Positions 1 through 8,490 of a DNA stretch of 20,312 nucleotides are shown here, piece after piece. The translations under genes were made by a program, and so were the position numbers. The notes under the pieces were generated by a model, which did not search any database, was not told where the DNA came from, and saw only the letters and a list, made by a program, of their open reading frames with translations. The first letter of the stretch is position 1; the number at the start of each line of letters is the position of its first letter. The stretch is from LC029 sp036676475 (GTDB taxonomy: Bacteria; Bacillota; Bacilli; Aneurinibacillales; RAOX-1), in the NCBI GenBank assembly GCA_036676475.1, contig JAKFCU010000010.1, positions 1 through 20,312 of the forward strand, read 5' to 3'.

Positions 1-63
1 TTGTCCTCCAAGTGCAAGGTTTTTTGTAGACTTTCAATCAAATCCTTACACTTATATTCGACA

Positions 64-124
64 AAAAAGGTCCAAAACCCTTGTGATTACTAGGTTCTTT
101 GTTTATTCAGCAAGCCCTATTTAA
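64..124. mobile_element. Possible terminal segment of an insertion sequence running off the left edge
   Basis: On the minus strand this stretch begins with TAGGGCTTGCTGAATAA (about 107-123), which resembles to me the terminal inverted repeat of IS1182-like elements in Bacillales. About 100 bases further on the same strand, at positions 4-9, there is a GGAGG ribosome-binding site pointing off the window, as if a transposase start lay just outside. No transposase coding sequence is visible here, and the opposite end cannot be seen. The resemblance is from memory, so the call is tentative. It would put an IS immediately downstream of the pPIWI-RE operon. Confidence 0.3.
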
Positions 125-187
125 CGATTACGTTTTTCGTCAATGATTATTCGGTTCAAAAATATTAGACTTGATTCAAACATAATG

Positions 188-358
188 TTAACATTCTATG
201 CATTTCGGTCTCCTGTTCCCGATTCCACGTGGGGCCTCGTAAAACAAATCCAAGGGTTTAACGATCTGACATTGATTACACATTTTGGCTTCAACCTTTT
301 TCCCAGCATAGATTATGTGAGTGAGCTTAGCATGTTTGGCTCCTTTTTTCCCTGCCAA
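188..358 (-). CDS. Small zinc-finger protein (56 aa), fourth gene of the pPIWI-RE operon
   Basis: This is a short leftward gene read directly from the sequence. A strong Shine-Dalgarno AAAGGAGG (368-375) lies 9 bases before a TTG start at 358. The frame runs 56 codons to TAA at 188-190. The N-terminal half is lysine-rich (begins MAGKKGAKHAK). The C-terminal half carries CNQC at residues 27-30, then KPLDLFY (34-40), and ends KCIEC with cysteines 53 and 56, giving a CxxC-x22-CxxC zinc-binding knuckle. The CxxC..KP...FY...R..CxxC pattern resembles the zinc fingers that precede HNH nuclease domains or occur alone in phage and plasmid genes; here no nuclease domain follows. It starts 59 bases after the pPIWI-RE stop with no terminator between, so it is probably co-transcribed. 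It could be a nucleic-acid-binding accessory factor or a truncated HNH remnant. Function is inference. Confidence 0.7.
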   Translation of the reverse strand: MAGKKGAKHAKLTHIIYAGKKVEAKMCNQCQIVKPLDLFYEAPRGIGNRRPKCIEC

Positions 359-417
359 TGACTCCAACCTCCTTTCCCTCTTAATTTCTCATCGTGACAA
401 ACTATGTTTATTACTTC

Positions 418-3150
418 TTAAAAAAAAGACAATTGCTCATCCATTTCGGCCCCTTCATCCTCTACATCGTTATTATAATCATCTTCTGTGTCCCCTAAAA
501 ACTTTTCCGTTGTATCATCTTCACTATCGTGATAAGATTCTTCATTTTCCCATCGATCGGTACAGAATTCTTTCATGTGTTTATCAAACAAATGGTAAGG
601 TAAAGGATTACGCAAGAATGTTTGCCATGTCAGGGCAGATGACCGCATCATATGAAGAGCTACAGCAATTTCATTATCTTCTTTGGCGTTTATCACCTTT
701 ATTTTCATGGGGACGACACGTTGCATTTTGCGGTTATGTGTTTGTTTAGTCTGAGATTGGTTAAATTTCATTTGAGCTGCTTTTGGAGGCACACATAGAA
801 ACTCTTCCTTTGTTTTCACCATAAACTTGCCGGTAGAAACTTTTCCTTTACTCATATTAGAAATATAAGGGATATCTTTACCATGGTAAAATAAAGCCAA
901 CTTATATGGAAATTTCCCCTTTTCTACTTGCATTCGGATGACCTCCGGAAGCTCCCAGTTTCGGAATACAAGGACGGCTTTTTCATCCTTGCAGTAGGGC
1001 ATGAAGAAAGGAAGAAACATTTCTTCTTCTTGTTCAATCAGATGGGGTTTATTGGACGCCGACAAATGAACAATTGCTTGGTCCAACTCGAGCCAATCTG
1101 TTTCCTTGAATTTTACGTTCAATATGCCTTGGTGCATACGGAATAAGACTAACATAAACCCGGAATTCCCATTGTACAAATCAACTTTTACCTTCATGGG
1201 GAAATAGTATGTAAACCGTTGGGTAGCGGCGGCTAAATATTTAGCTCGCTGATTATGGAAGCCTTTTCGAACCAATAGATCACTAACGGATGACAGCATG
1301 ATATGCTGCAGTTTATCCTTGTCGGGAAACGTATGAAACATCTGGGAAATCCGTTTGGTCTCTAACAACCCCTTTTTTACGGATTTCTTAGGGTCCATCT
1401 TACTTCCATATTTGATCCCGCCTTTCTTTGGCTCCTTCCCAATGTGAACTAAAGTTAAGGTCGGGCCTTCCCGAGGTACAGCAGCTAGTACATTTCGAAT
1501 CTCTTGGATTCTTTTCTGTTGCTCCGAATCCCTATCCAAGACCATTTCTAGGGGTCTAGCTAAATTCTCATACTGAGGATAATGCCGGATAGATAGTTGG
1601 GCGGCAATCCATCCGGTTTGTTTGTCCAAAAGACGATAAGAATATTGCAAATGATCGTCGTCCGTGCATTCGTTTGGATCGTTGCTCTCCTGCAATTGGT
1701 AGCGGGTTACGTTGTTTTCCTTAAACTGCTCGTCCATTTGTTCGCCTTCATCCGTCGTTCCCTCCACTAGCCTTCTAAGAGCTAGTTTTGCTTGTTCTAC
1801 ATAATGTTTACTCTCTGCAAATACCTCAATATCGATATTTTCTTCCTTACGCTCTAATACATCACTTAATAAAATCCGCTGATATTCAAGATCTTCAACT
1901 AAATTATCATTTTCAACTTTTTCAAAGTCCGTATGTCTTAATTCCAAGAAGGGGAATGCTTCCATAAATGCCTGGAACATAATAAGCTGCTCATTGGGAT
2001 GCGCTCCTACTTCCACGTTATTATGGTCTTCTAGCCCTTTATCATAAACTTGATAAGGTATTAAATATTGATTTCTATATTCATACAGATTCGTAACAAT
2101 GGATTCCAACGAAGGCATTTCGATACTTTTTAAGTAATCCGCGATATCGAATCGATTTATGATTTGAAGCTGATTATTATACTCGTGAAAACGTAGACGT
2201 ACCATTTTGTTCAATTGATGATTCATAATATACAAGGAACGGGAGTTTTTCCTTGGCATATATAATTCACCGTTCTTCTCCATATGCATCAACCAACGTT
2301 TAATAGATACAAAAAATCGGATACTAATCGACTCATCTACTTCTTTATCAAAATCAAGGTTAATAAAATAAGAAAATAATAGTTTACTTGTATACTCTCC
2401 ATCGCCTTGTTTATTTGGTTCACTTTTTGTAAGCTGTAAACCGGAGGCGATTTGTGAATGGACATCATAGGTGGTCGTATACCACTCATTAGGAAAGTAA
2501 TACATACTAGATGGAACTAGGCTTGTCTTTTTATCCTTTTTCGTACCGTAAAATTTACGCATTTGAAAATGATCCATTTGAATGACATCGTGAATTCGGT
2601 GCTGGTACTGATCTGCAAACCATGCAGATAAATAAATTTTATATCCCTTCATTTGGGATAGATCGTATAGCGTCTCTTCTGTGCGATGGATTTCCGAGTC
2701 ATTTTCTATTTCTAATTCAGGTAAAACAAAATCCTTCGATGGTTTATTTCCATTATTGTTTAGGTTTTGAAGGAAATATTTTACCTTTTGCTCGAAAAAC
2801 CGAATGAACTGATGATAAATTAAAAATACTTTATGATCACTCACACTTGGTCGAAGTAATAGAAAAGGCTCTTGTCCTAAAAGTGCTCGAGACGTGAAAT
2901 TCGTACAAATCACTTCTCTATAACGAGAATGAGTGATTTCCCTAAAGGAATTGGTTTTTACCCGTTGTTCTGTTGTTGAATCAAGCCCAATCAATTCCTC
3001 CCAGCAATGAATAAATCGTTGAGGCAGATAGAAGGCCGGAACGCGGATGCTCTGTGCTGTTTCTGCGTTTAATGTGGCTTCATGAACAAGCAGACCGTTC
3101 TCTTCGTATAACTCTGGGCGGTTCGTTTTCAGCTCTTGTACCTGTTGCAT
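418..3150 (-). CDS. pPIWI-RE family protein (prokaryotic PIWI/Argonaute-related), 910 aa
   Basis: The protein is recognised mainly by size and context: a ~900-residue protein directly after a Fe-S DinG-like helicase and a PD-(D/E)XK nuclease, the three-gene arrangement that defines the pPIWI-RE module. Proteins of this family have an N-terminal DUF3962-type region and a C-terminal RNase H-fold PIWI domain (DUF3893). The C-terminal half here has alternating hydrophobic strands compatible with that fold (around residues 560-830) and a conserved-looking closing block, LRNPLPYHLF at about 846-855. After it comes an unusual, very acidic low-complexity tail (about 866-907) ending in LSFF. I see no canonical Argonaute DEDX tetrad, so slicing cannot be asserted. 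The start ATG has GGGGAG 6-7 bases upstream and lies 12 bases after the helicase stop. Predicted role: binding guide/target nucleic acid in restriction of invading DNA. Confidence 0.8.
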   Translation of the reverse strand: MQQVQELKTNRPELYEENGLLVHEATLNAETAQSIRVPAFYLPQRFIHCWEELIGLDSTTEQRVKTNSFREITHSRYREVICTNFTSRALLGQEPFLLLRPSVSDHKVFLIYHQFIRFFEQKVKYFLQNLNNNGNKPSKDFVLPELEIENDSEIHRTEETLYDLSQMKGYKIYLSAWFADQYQHRIHDVIQMDHFQMRKFYGTKKDKKTSLVPSSMYYFPNEWYTTTYDVHSQIASGLQLTKSEPNKQGDGEYTSKLLFSYFINLDFDKEVDESISIRFFVSIKRWLMHMEKNGELYMPRKNSRSLYIMNHQLNKMVRLRFHEYNNQLQIINRFDIADYLKSIEMPSLESIVTNLYEYRNQYLIPYQVYDKGLEDHNNVEVGAHPNEQLIMFQAFMEAFPFLELRHTDFEKVENDNLVEDLEYQRILLSDVLERKEENIDIEVFAESKHYVEQAKLALRRLVEGTTDEGEQMDEQFKENNVTRYQLQESNDPNECTDDDHLQYSYRLLDKQTGWIAAQLSIRHYPQYENLARPLEMVLDRDSEQQKRIQEIRNVLAAVPREGPTLTLVHIGKEPKKGGIKYGSKMDPKKSVKKGLLETKRISQMFHTFPDKDKLQHIMLSSVSDLLVRKGFHNQRAKYLAAATQRFTYYFPMKVKVDLYNGNSGFMLVLFRMHQGILNVKFKETDWLELDQAIVHLSASNKPHLIEQEEEMFLPFFMPYCKDEKAVLVFRNWELPEVIRMQVEKGKFPYKLALFYHGKDIPYISNMSKGKVSTGKFMVKTKEEFLCVPPKAAQMKFNQSQTKQTHNRKMQRVVPMKIKVINAKEDNEIAVALHMMRSSALTWQTFLRNPLPYHLFDKHMKEFCTDRWENEESYHDSEDDTTEKFLGDTEDDYNNDVEDEGAEMDEQLSFF

Positions 3151-3162
3151 CTGTTTCTCCCC

Positions 3163-6100
3163 TTAAGTAAAAATCTTTTTTAGACCTTGCAGAAATTCCC
3201 CATATAAAATTTGGTTAATTAACGATGACAAACCCGTTTGTTGCTGATTTTCGAGTAATCGAATCCAGGTTTTGATAATACTGGACGATTCGTCATCCTC
3301 CTTGCCAGATTCCTTCGCGCATTCTAAGGCGAATTTGGCATCAACATAAAAAATCCTTGCATTTGATTGCCCTCTTAATAAACGCCCGATCATTTGTAAA
3401 ATGTTAATCAAGGTATACCATCCAAGGATTTCTCGATCCTTTTCGTCCATATAAAGCCAGACGTTTCCACCTAGAATCCGGAACATCACATCATTTGCTT
3501 GTTTTCGAATCTGAGCCACTCCATCATAGAATCGCTTGGGTGTTTCTGAATCTTGATTGTCTTGCTCAAATTCTAAATAGCTCCCGTTTACCACTTGGAT
3601 CACGTTACCTATATCATCATAAGGAAAGTATGGGCGTACCATAAAAAATGCACTGCCAAAATAAGAATCCTTATCAAAACTTTGAGAGGCCTCATTGTAC
3701 TTTAAAATGTTGTACCCACGATTAATCGTCATCAAAGGGACAATCAATACATCCGCCTCTTTTAAAGCCAGCCGTTCCACTTCACCAAGCAATACATCAC
3801 TATCGTCGAGTAAGTTTCCTTGATCAAAATCCGAATGATATTTGGTTTGCTTCAGGCAATAAACCTTTGAGTCTCCTAACCTTCTTTTCAATACTTCCGC
3901 AACGGGTTTTACTTGAGCATAAGAATTCACCACAATCAGTACCTTCCTACCTGCGTGATTCCAATAGGCTAATTCATTTTTAATATGCGGAACTAGCAGT
4001 TCGGCCATTTTTCGTAATTGAGTTTCCTTATCCACTTCACCAGAAACACAGACAGGAACTTTATTTCCATCCCCATCATAGTAAAATTCATTTTCATACA
4101 CCGGTAATAGGAACTGTTTAATTTTTCCAGGCTCCTTTCGGGGGTGGATAATATATTTCAGTGGAACATCCACATGGTAGTGCATAGAACCTTCGGCAAA
4201 CATCGTAGCCGACATATAAACCATAGATGGCCCTTGAATTGGAACAATATGCTCATATAATTTTCCGAAATCGGTTAGCAGTTTTCTTCCGACCCCTAGA
4301 TAATCATAGGTCTGAAGAATACCAATCGAACCTTTATTCTGTATCCGATTCTCTTTAAAAAAATACTGAAAATGACTCCCTGTTGCTGAATCTGGAATGA
4401 AAGGTAAATACCTCTTCAGAATATGATAGGATCTATTAATATCGTTTATTTCATTTTCCAATAATTGTGAGGCGCGTTGTTTTAAGGCAACTAAACCTTT
4501 GAAATGGAAGTCGAACTTCTTCAATAGTAATAGGAAATAAAAATACTGTTTTAAATCCCGTTCTTTTTCTTCGTCTAATTGCTTTAAAGGTTTATAGTGA
4601 TATGACTCCTTACAAACACGGATACAGTCATCAAAAAAACGTTCTACCTCTTGTTGAATGTAACCCGAGATAATATCTGGTCTAATACGAAAGTTTTTTA
4701 TTTGTTTAATGGTGGTATAAAACTCATCCAATCGCTTTGTCATTACATACTTCAGGCCATGAGCGTCGTCAGGGGCATGCAATAATGCAAAATCAATGTC
4801 ATAGTTCAAACGGAAGAAGGGATGATCGACAATTTGATAGGATTCTCTTGGAATTTCAAATAAGGCGGCAGTTAATTCAACCATCGTGGTATGGATAGCA
4901 AAGGACTTATCCGCGATTTTCTTGCGTACATAGGCACTGTTCTTAAATTGCTCGTAAATCAAATGGGCAAAATACTTCGCTTCACTAACGTGGCTCATCC
5001 ATTTAATTTGTACATCAGCACCAGACAGTTCATAATTCGTTTCGAATTCATGGCTAGCCATTAGAAACTCCTTTTCAAAGATCGTTTCCTTACCGCCTAG
5101 AATATCATTCTTTGTATTAAAGGATCCCTCGACTCCCGACTGGATGCTATCTGCTTCATCTACAAAAATAACGTCCATCTCGTGATAAGCAAGCTCCGCA
5201 TAGGTCATACTTCGTGGGTTCACCAAAGGCATAGGACGTGAGTTCGTAAATGCTTTTTCGGTTCCAATCCAGACACTGCTTTCCGCTAAATGTCTTTCTG
5301 TTACGTACATCCCGCAGTTATGATAAAGAGGACAAGATGCTTGTTCATAAATGGGTTCTCCTTCGCGATTCCTACGATCTCTATGAACTCTGATTGAAGT
5401 ACAAGGTTTTCTCGGTAAATCTTTTAAATCATATAAAATTTCTAGTGAGCACTCTCCTTTGAAAAACTGCAAAACATATTCCATGGAGAGTTTAGATAGA
5501 GGATTTTGATTATTCCCCTCACATTCACTCTTCACTCGACTAATGAAATCTTTCAGGTGTTTTTTGATCTGTCCTTTACCAATGATCGGAATCGCTTTAA
5601 TTCCAGCCAATTGATGGAGACGGTACACCAGCATCAGCGCCTCCGTTACATTCTCCGTCCAAATGGCGACCTTTCCATTCTGCCCACACGAAGGGTCAAA
5701 TTTGGACAGGTTGGTTATACGTATAGTCTCCAGTATTAGGAATGTACTCTTTCCCGCACCTACGATCCCCGAGGTACCTACTTTATCCTCGTATTCAAAG
5801 TGAGTATTCTCATACAGTGAATGAATATCAATTTCATTTTGGGCTTTTTCCATATCTCGTGGCTTTTCCAGTTCAGGAAATTGATTACGATAAGCCTTTG
5901 TTATTAAAAGAGCATTTTGTTGCCATGGGGTCGGGCCCAATTGCAGCGCTAAACATTTTTTCGGTATCTTCTCCCTTCCTGTCGGAAGCTCTAGTTTCTT
6001 AACTCCCTCCCTCAGTTCATGTTGAGTCTTTCGTAGTAAATTCGGGTGTAATCCCCTCTTTTTCTTCTCTCCTATGAAATGAGTCAGCTGTAATCGTGTA

Positions 6101-6843
6101 CGATCTGCTAAATACTGGTCATTAAGGAAAATAAAAGCTTCTTCATCAACACTTACAAAATCCAGAAGTTCACGGGGCTCCTTTAATACCATTTCTGGTT
6201 GCAGCCATTCTTTATATACCCTTTCTCTTTCAGCAAATAAATCTGAATTTTGGATGGCGAATATCAGACGAGAATCTTTACGCAGGATTTCTCTATGGTA
6301 CTTCTCACGCCCTCCTAGAAACTCATCCTGATTGGTTAGTTCGACCAACGGTGAACCCAGTTCATCTTCTACTTCCACTAGCTTATAAACTTTTAATTGT
6401 TCATTAGCTAGATTCATGTACCATTGCACTTCGTTTTCCCATGCAGGCAAGGTAAAATGGAATTTAAAGTAGACTCGCAGCACGTGGAGCGCCTCTATGT
6501 TTTCCACTTTAGGAAGTACACTATCAAATCCCGGATAAATGGACCAAACGTTACGGACAGTAGGTTGAGCCTTGTGGAATTCCTGCATAAAAAAATAGAT
6601 CGAAAGCTCCACTGAAAAAATACGATATAACAGATTCCTTCTAGCAAGCTTTTTGATCTGATTCTTCTCTTTCTGCCTCTTATTTTCATACTCACTCCAG
6701 GTCATTTTTCTGGAGGCCATATACTCTTGCATATAGGTTCGATAGAAATCGGTAGAAATGTCAAAAAGATCCTCATAAACCTTAACTAAATCGTCTGCGT
6801 TTTCCTGCGTAGCATTGCGATACCCCTTAAGCATCTTTTTCAC
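3163..6843 (-). CDS. DinG/XPD-like superfamily 2 helicase of the pPIWI-RE module, 1226 aa
   Basis: Superfamily 2 helicase motifs are clear. Walker A is GIVGAGKST (359-367), motif II is VDEAD (561-565) and motif VI is QMIGRLLR (1150-1157). Between Walker A and motif II lie cysteines 465, 481, 504 and 510, the placement of the 4Fe-4S cluster in XPD/DinG-type 5'-3' helicases. The 350 residues before Walker A are unlike ordinary DinG and fit the long helicases of pPIWI-RE operons. The frame opens with GTG at 6843, inside the last codons of the nuclease gene (17-base overlap, no good Shine-Dalgarno), so translation is probably coupled; an ATG three codons in is the alternative start. It would unwind target duplexes or R-loops for the PIWI protein and the nuclease. 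Helicase identity is confident; the substrate is inference. Confidence 0.9.
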   Translation of the reverse strand: MKKMLKGYRNATQENADDLVKVYEDLFDISTDFYRTYMQEYMASRKMTWSEYENKRQKEKNQIKKLARRNLLYRIFSVELSIYFFMQEFHKAQPTVRNVWSIYPGFDSVLPKVENIEALHVLRVYFKFHFTLPAWENEVQWYMNLANEQLKVYKLVEVEDELGSPLVELTNQDEFLGGREKYHREILRKDSRLIFAIQNSDLFAERERVYKEWLQPEMVLKEPRELLDFVSVDEEAFIFLNDQYLADRTRLQLTHFIGEKKKRGLHPNLLRKTQHELREGVKKLELPTGREKIPKKCLALQLGPTPWQQNALLITKAYRNQFPELEKPRDMEKAQNEIDIHSLYENTHFEYEDKVGTSGIVGAGKSTFLILETIRITNLSKFDPSCGQNGKVAIWTENVTEALMLVYRLHQLAGIKAIPIIGKGQIKKHLKDFISRVKSECEGNNQNPLSKLSMEYVLQFFKGECSLEILYDLKDLPRKPCTSIRVHRDRRNREGEPIYEQASCPLYHNCGMYVTERHLAESSVWIGTEKAFTNSRPMPLVNPRSMTYAELAYHEMDVIFVDEADSIQSGVEGSFNTKNDILGGKETIFEKEFLMASHEFETNYELSGADVQIKWMSHVSEAKYFAHLIYEQFKNSAYVRKKIADKSFAIHTTMVELTAALFEIPRESYQIVDHPFFRLNYDIDFALLHAPDDAHGLKYVMTKRLDEFYTTIKQIKNFRIRPDIISGYIQQEVERFFDDCIRVCKESYHYKPLKQLDEEKERDLKQYFYFLLLLKKFDFHFKGLVALKQRASQLLENEINDINRSYHILKRYLPFIPDSATGSHFQYFFKENRIQNKGSIGILQTYDYLGVGRKLLTDFGKLYEHIVPIQGPSMVYMSATMFAEGSMHYHVDVPLKYIIHPRKEPGKIKQFLLPVYENEFYYDGDGNKVPVCVSGEVDKETQLRKMAELLVPHIKNELAYWNHAGRKVLIVVNSYAQVKPVAEVLKRRLGDSKVYCLKQTKYHSDFDQGNLLDDSDVLLGEVERLALKEADVLIVPLMTINRGYNILKYNEASQSFDKDSYFGSAFFMVRPYFPYDDIGNVIQVVNGSYLEFEQDNQDSETPKRFYDGVAQIRKQANDVMFRILGGNVWLYMDEKDREILGWYTLINILQMIGRLLRGQSNARIFYVDAKFALECAKESGKEDDESSSIIKTWIRLLENQQQTGLSSLINQILYGEFLQGLKKIFT

Positions 6844-7960
6844 TCATTTCTACAGTTAATTTGACAACATCTTTAAATGATAGAATTCTAATAGGCTCAA
6901 GACCCGGTTGTTCAGATAAATAACTTCTTACTCTTTTTAAATATCCCTTCGTTGCCTTTTGATTTGGAATCGCTATGATATCCGTCTTTAGAAGCCCCTT
7001 TTTAAGATCTGATATGATTCGCGCTCCAAGTGCTGTAGGATATTTATAATCTTTGACATCGACATAAATAAGATGATTGTCTTTACTTCGGATTTCTATA
7101 TCCCCATTCCGTTCAATATTCGGATACATTAGTACCTTTAGTTTTTTCTTTTCTAGCATCAGCTTTAGCTCCATCTCCTTTAATCCAGGTATCACAGTCG
7201 TTCTTTGGATACGTGGATGCAGACGATGCGTTATTTCCTTAGGGATCGGATTGGACAACATCATGGATTCATCAAATTCATTCTCACAATCTTCAGACAG
7301 GCAATAGTATTGATTCCCCCTCTGTCTATCTACCTTTTCTTCTAATGTCCATTTACAGTGAGGACAGGCAAATCGATAACGGTGTATTTGAAAGGGTTGA
7401 TAACAATCCTGAATGATTTTGAGGTACCTTTCCTTGTTTCCAAGATTTTTAATGACCCATACCTGCGTTTCTTCCATATTAACCAAGGGATGATCAATAA
7501 TATAATTCCGAAATAACTCATATCGTTTTTGTGCCTCTGGATCCCCTGAATTATCCTTATCACCACGGCATAGGATCATGAATTCTCGGATGGGAGATGT
7601 CGCCAACTCATCATAGCTTTCATATTCCCTCAATAAATAGTGTGCCTCTTTAGTAATTCCGGTAGATTCACTTAGTATCCGGAGATTTAAATCAATCTTT
7701 TGATCCTCTAGAAATGAGTTATTAAAAAAGCCCCACTCTCCAATCGGACGTTTAAGTAGCAAGAGGAGCTCATAAAGGTTACTGGCGTACCTAGCATTGG
7801 GTGTGAGAAGCATCTCCCTTTGCAGTTCTCTTAAAAAATCCCGAAATTCTTTAGCATCTTGCGTATTTTCAGCCCCTTCCACATACACTAGGTTCTCTAT
7901 ATTTTGCTCCATCTTTTCCATTTGCTCAATTATATTGATAAGTTTTATGTGATCATCCAT
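6827..7960 (-). CDS. PD-(D/E)XK restriction-endonuclease-like protein of the pPIWI-RE module, 377 aa
   Basis: This is the first gene of the operon. From the chosen start, residues 1-190 are mostly helical and unrecognised. A zinc ribbon follows (Cys199, Cys202, Cys220, Cys225). A C-terminal nuclease core has Asp287 in GDIEI and Asp301-x-Lys303 in YVDVKDYK, the D...DxK signature of PD-(D/E)XK enzymes, followed by a helix with ARIISDLKKG. This matches the REase component of pPIWI-RE operons. The open frame extends to an ATG at 8098. I place the start at 7960, because AGGAG (7968-7972) sits 7 bases before that ATG and the upstream part of the frame contains the operon promoter and a palindromic operator. 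It overlaps the helicase gene by 17 bases. Predicted role: DNA cleavage during restriction. Confidence 0.85.
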   Translation of the reverse strand: MDDHIKLINIIEQMEKMEQNIENLVYVEGAENTQDAKEFRDFLRELQREMLLTPNARYASNLYELLLLLKRPIGEWGFFNNSFLEDQKIDLNLRILSESTGITKEAHYLLREYESYDELATSPIREFMILCRGDKDNSGDPEAQKRYELFRNYIIDHPLVNMEETQVWVIKNLGNKERYLKIIQDCYQPFQIHRYRFACPHCKWTLEEKVDRQRGNQYYCLSEDCENEFDESMMLSNPIPKEITHRLHPRIQRTTVIPGLKEMELKLMLEKKKLKVLMYPNIERNGDIEIRSKDNHLIYVDVKDYKYPTALGARIISDLKKGLLKTDIIAIPNQKATKGYLKRVRSYLSEQPGLEPIRILSFKDVVKLTVEMSEKDA

Positions 7961-8014
7961 AAGGTCTCTCCTATTAGAATGAATATGATGTTGATCCTGA
8001 ACATAATTATCTAA

Positions 8015-8032
8015 CATTCCGAATTCGGAATG
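8015..8032. promoter_or_regulatory. 18-bp perfect palindrome, candidate operator of the pPIWI-RE operon
   Basis: The sequence CATTCCGAATTCGGAATG is a perfect 18-base palindrome. It lies 9 bases past the -10 box on the minus strand, covering roughly +3 to +20 of the predicted transcript, a classic position for a repressor operator. It is too short with no loop to act as a transcript terminator. The regulator is unknown; the XRE-type HTH protein at 8809-9087 is one candidate by proximity only. Confidence 0.6.
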
Positions 8033-8041
8033 GATGACTTT

Positions 8042-8070
8042 ATAATAGTTTCCAAGGGAAATATTGTCAA
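8042..8070 (-). promoter_or_regulatory. Near-consensus sigma-A promoter for the pPIWI-RE operon
   Basis: On the minus strand TTGACA (8065-8070) and TATTAT (8042-8047) are separated by exactly 17 bases. The -35 is a perfect match and the -10 differs from TATAAT at one position. Transcription should begin near 8034-8036, about 75 bases upstream of the nuclease start at 7960. A promoter this strong in front of a potentially toxic defence operon makes repression at the adjacent palindrome plausible. Confidence 0.8.
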
Positions 8071-8090
8071 GGAAAATTTTAGATAAAAGA

Positions 8091-8125
8091 AAAACCATTT
8101 ACCAGTATATGGTGTAAATGGTTTT
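8091..8125 (-). terminator. 12-bp inverted repeat upstream of the pPIWI-RE promoter, terminator-like
   Basis: The arms AAAACCATTTAC (8091-8102) and GTAAATGGTTTT (8114-8125) are perfect complements with an 11-base loop. Read on the minus strand the hairpin is followed by TTTTTCTTTT, which suggests an intrinsic terminator insulating the operon from upstream leftward transcription. The stem is AT-rich, so a protein-binding site upstream of the -35 box is an alternative. Confidence 0.45.
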
Positions 8126-8490
8126 CTACAGAAAGAAATTAAAGTTCTTATGTTTTGGGTTAACTTGTTTATCGACAATAAAACAGAGACTATAAATCAA
8201 CATATTCGACATTTCCAATGTAATTTTTGGAGAGATTAAGTTTACTGATATATTTCCCCATTTATGATCTTAATAACTACTAAGTCAGCTATCATCTGTT
8301 AGTATGACTAGAGAGTGGCCATAAAGTTTTCATAAACCGGTACTAATAAATAAAGGTAGTTTAAATAAGGTAGTTATTACTTCTTTACAACAATTCAATT
8401 GAAGTACATTGAAGCTTAAATTGCATCTAAAATAACATATACTTTTAGATTGTTTTGATCTATCAATTAAAAAGAGAATGTATTGGCATG
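8126..8490. other. AT-rich non-coding stretch
   Basis: No credible reading frame, RNA gene or ribosome-binding site is seen. The sequence is AT-rich, with frequent stops in all frames. It separates the pPIWI-RE promoter from the tandem repeats. Confidence 0.5.

Noticed and set aside
143..361. Plus-strand 72-codon frame
   Set aside because: It has no ribosome-binding site and is the complement of the zinc-finger gene, whose minus-strand frame has a strong ribosome-binding site and CxxC motifs.
7961..8098. N-terminal 46-residue extension of the nuclease frame
   Set aside because: It covers the promoter and palindrome; AGGAG at 7968-7972 supports the start at 7960.
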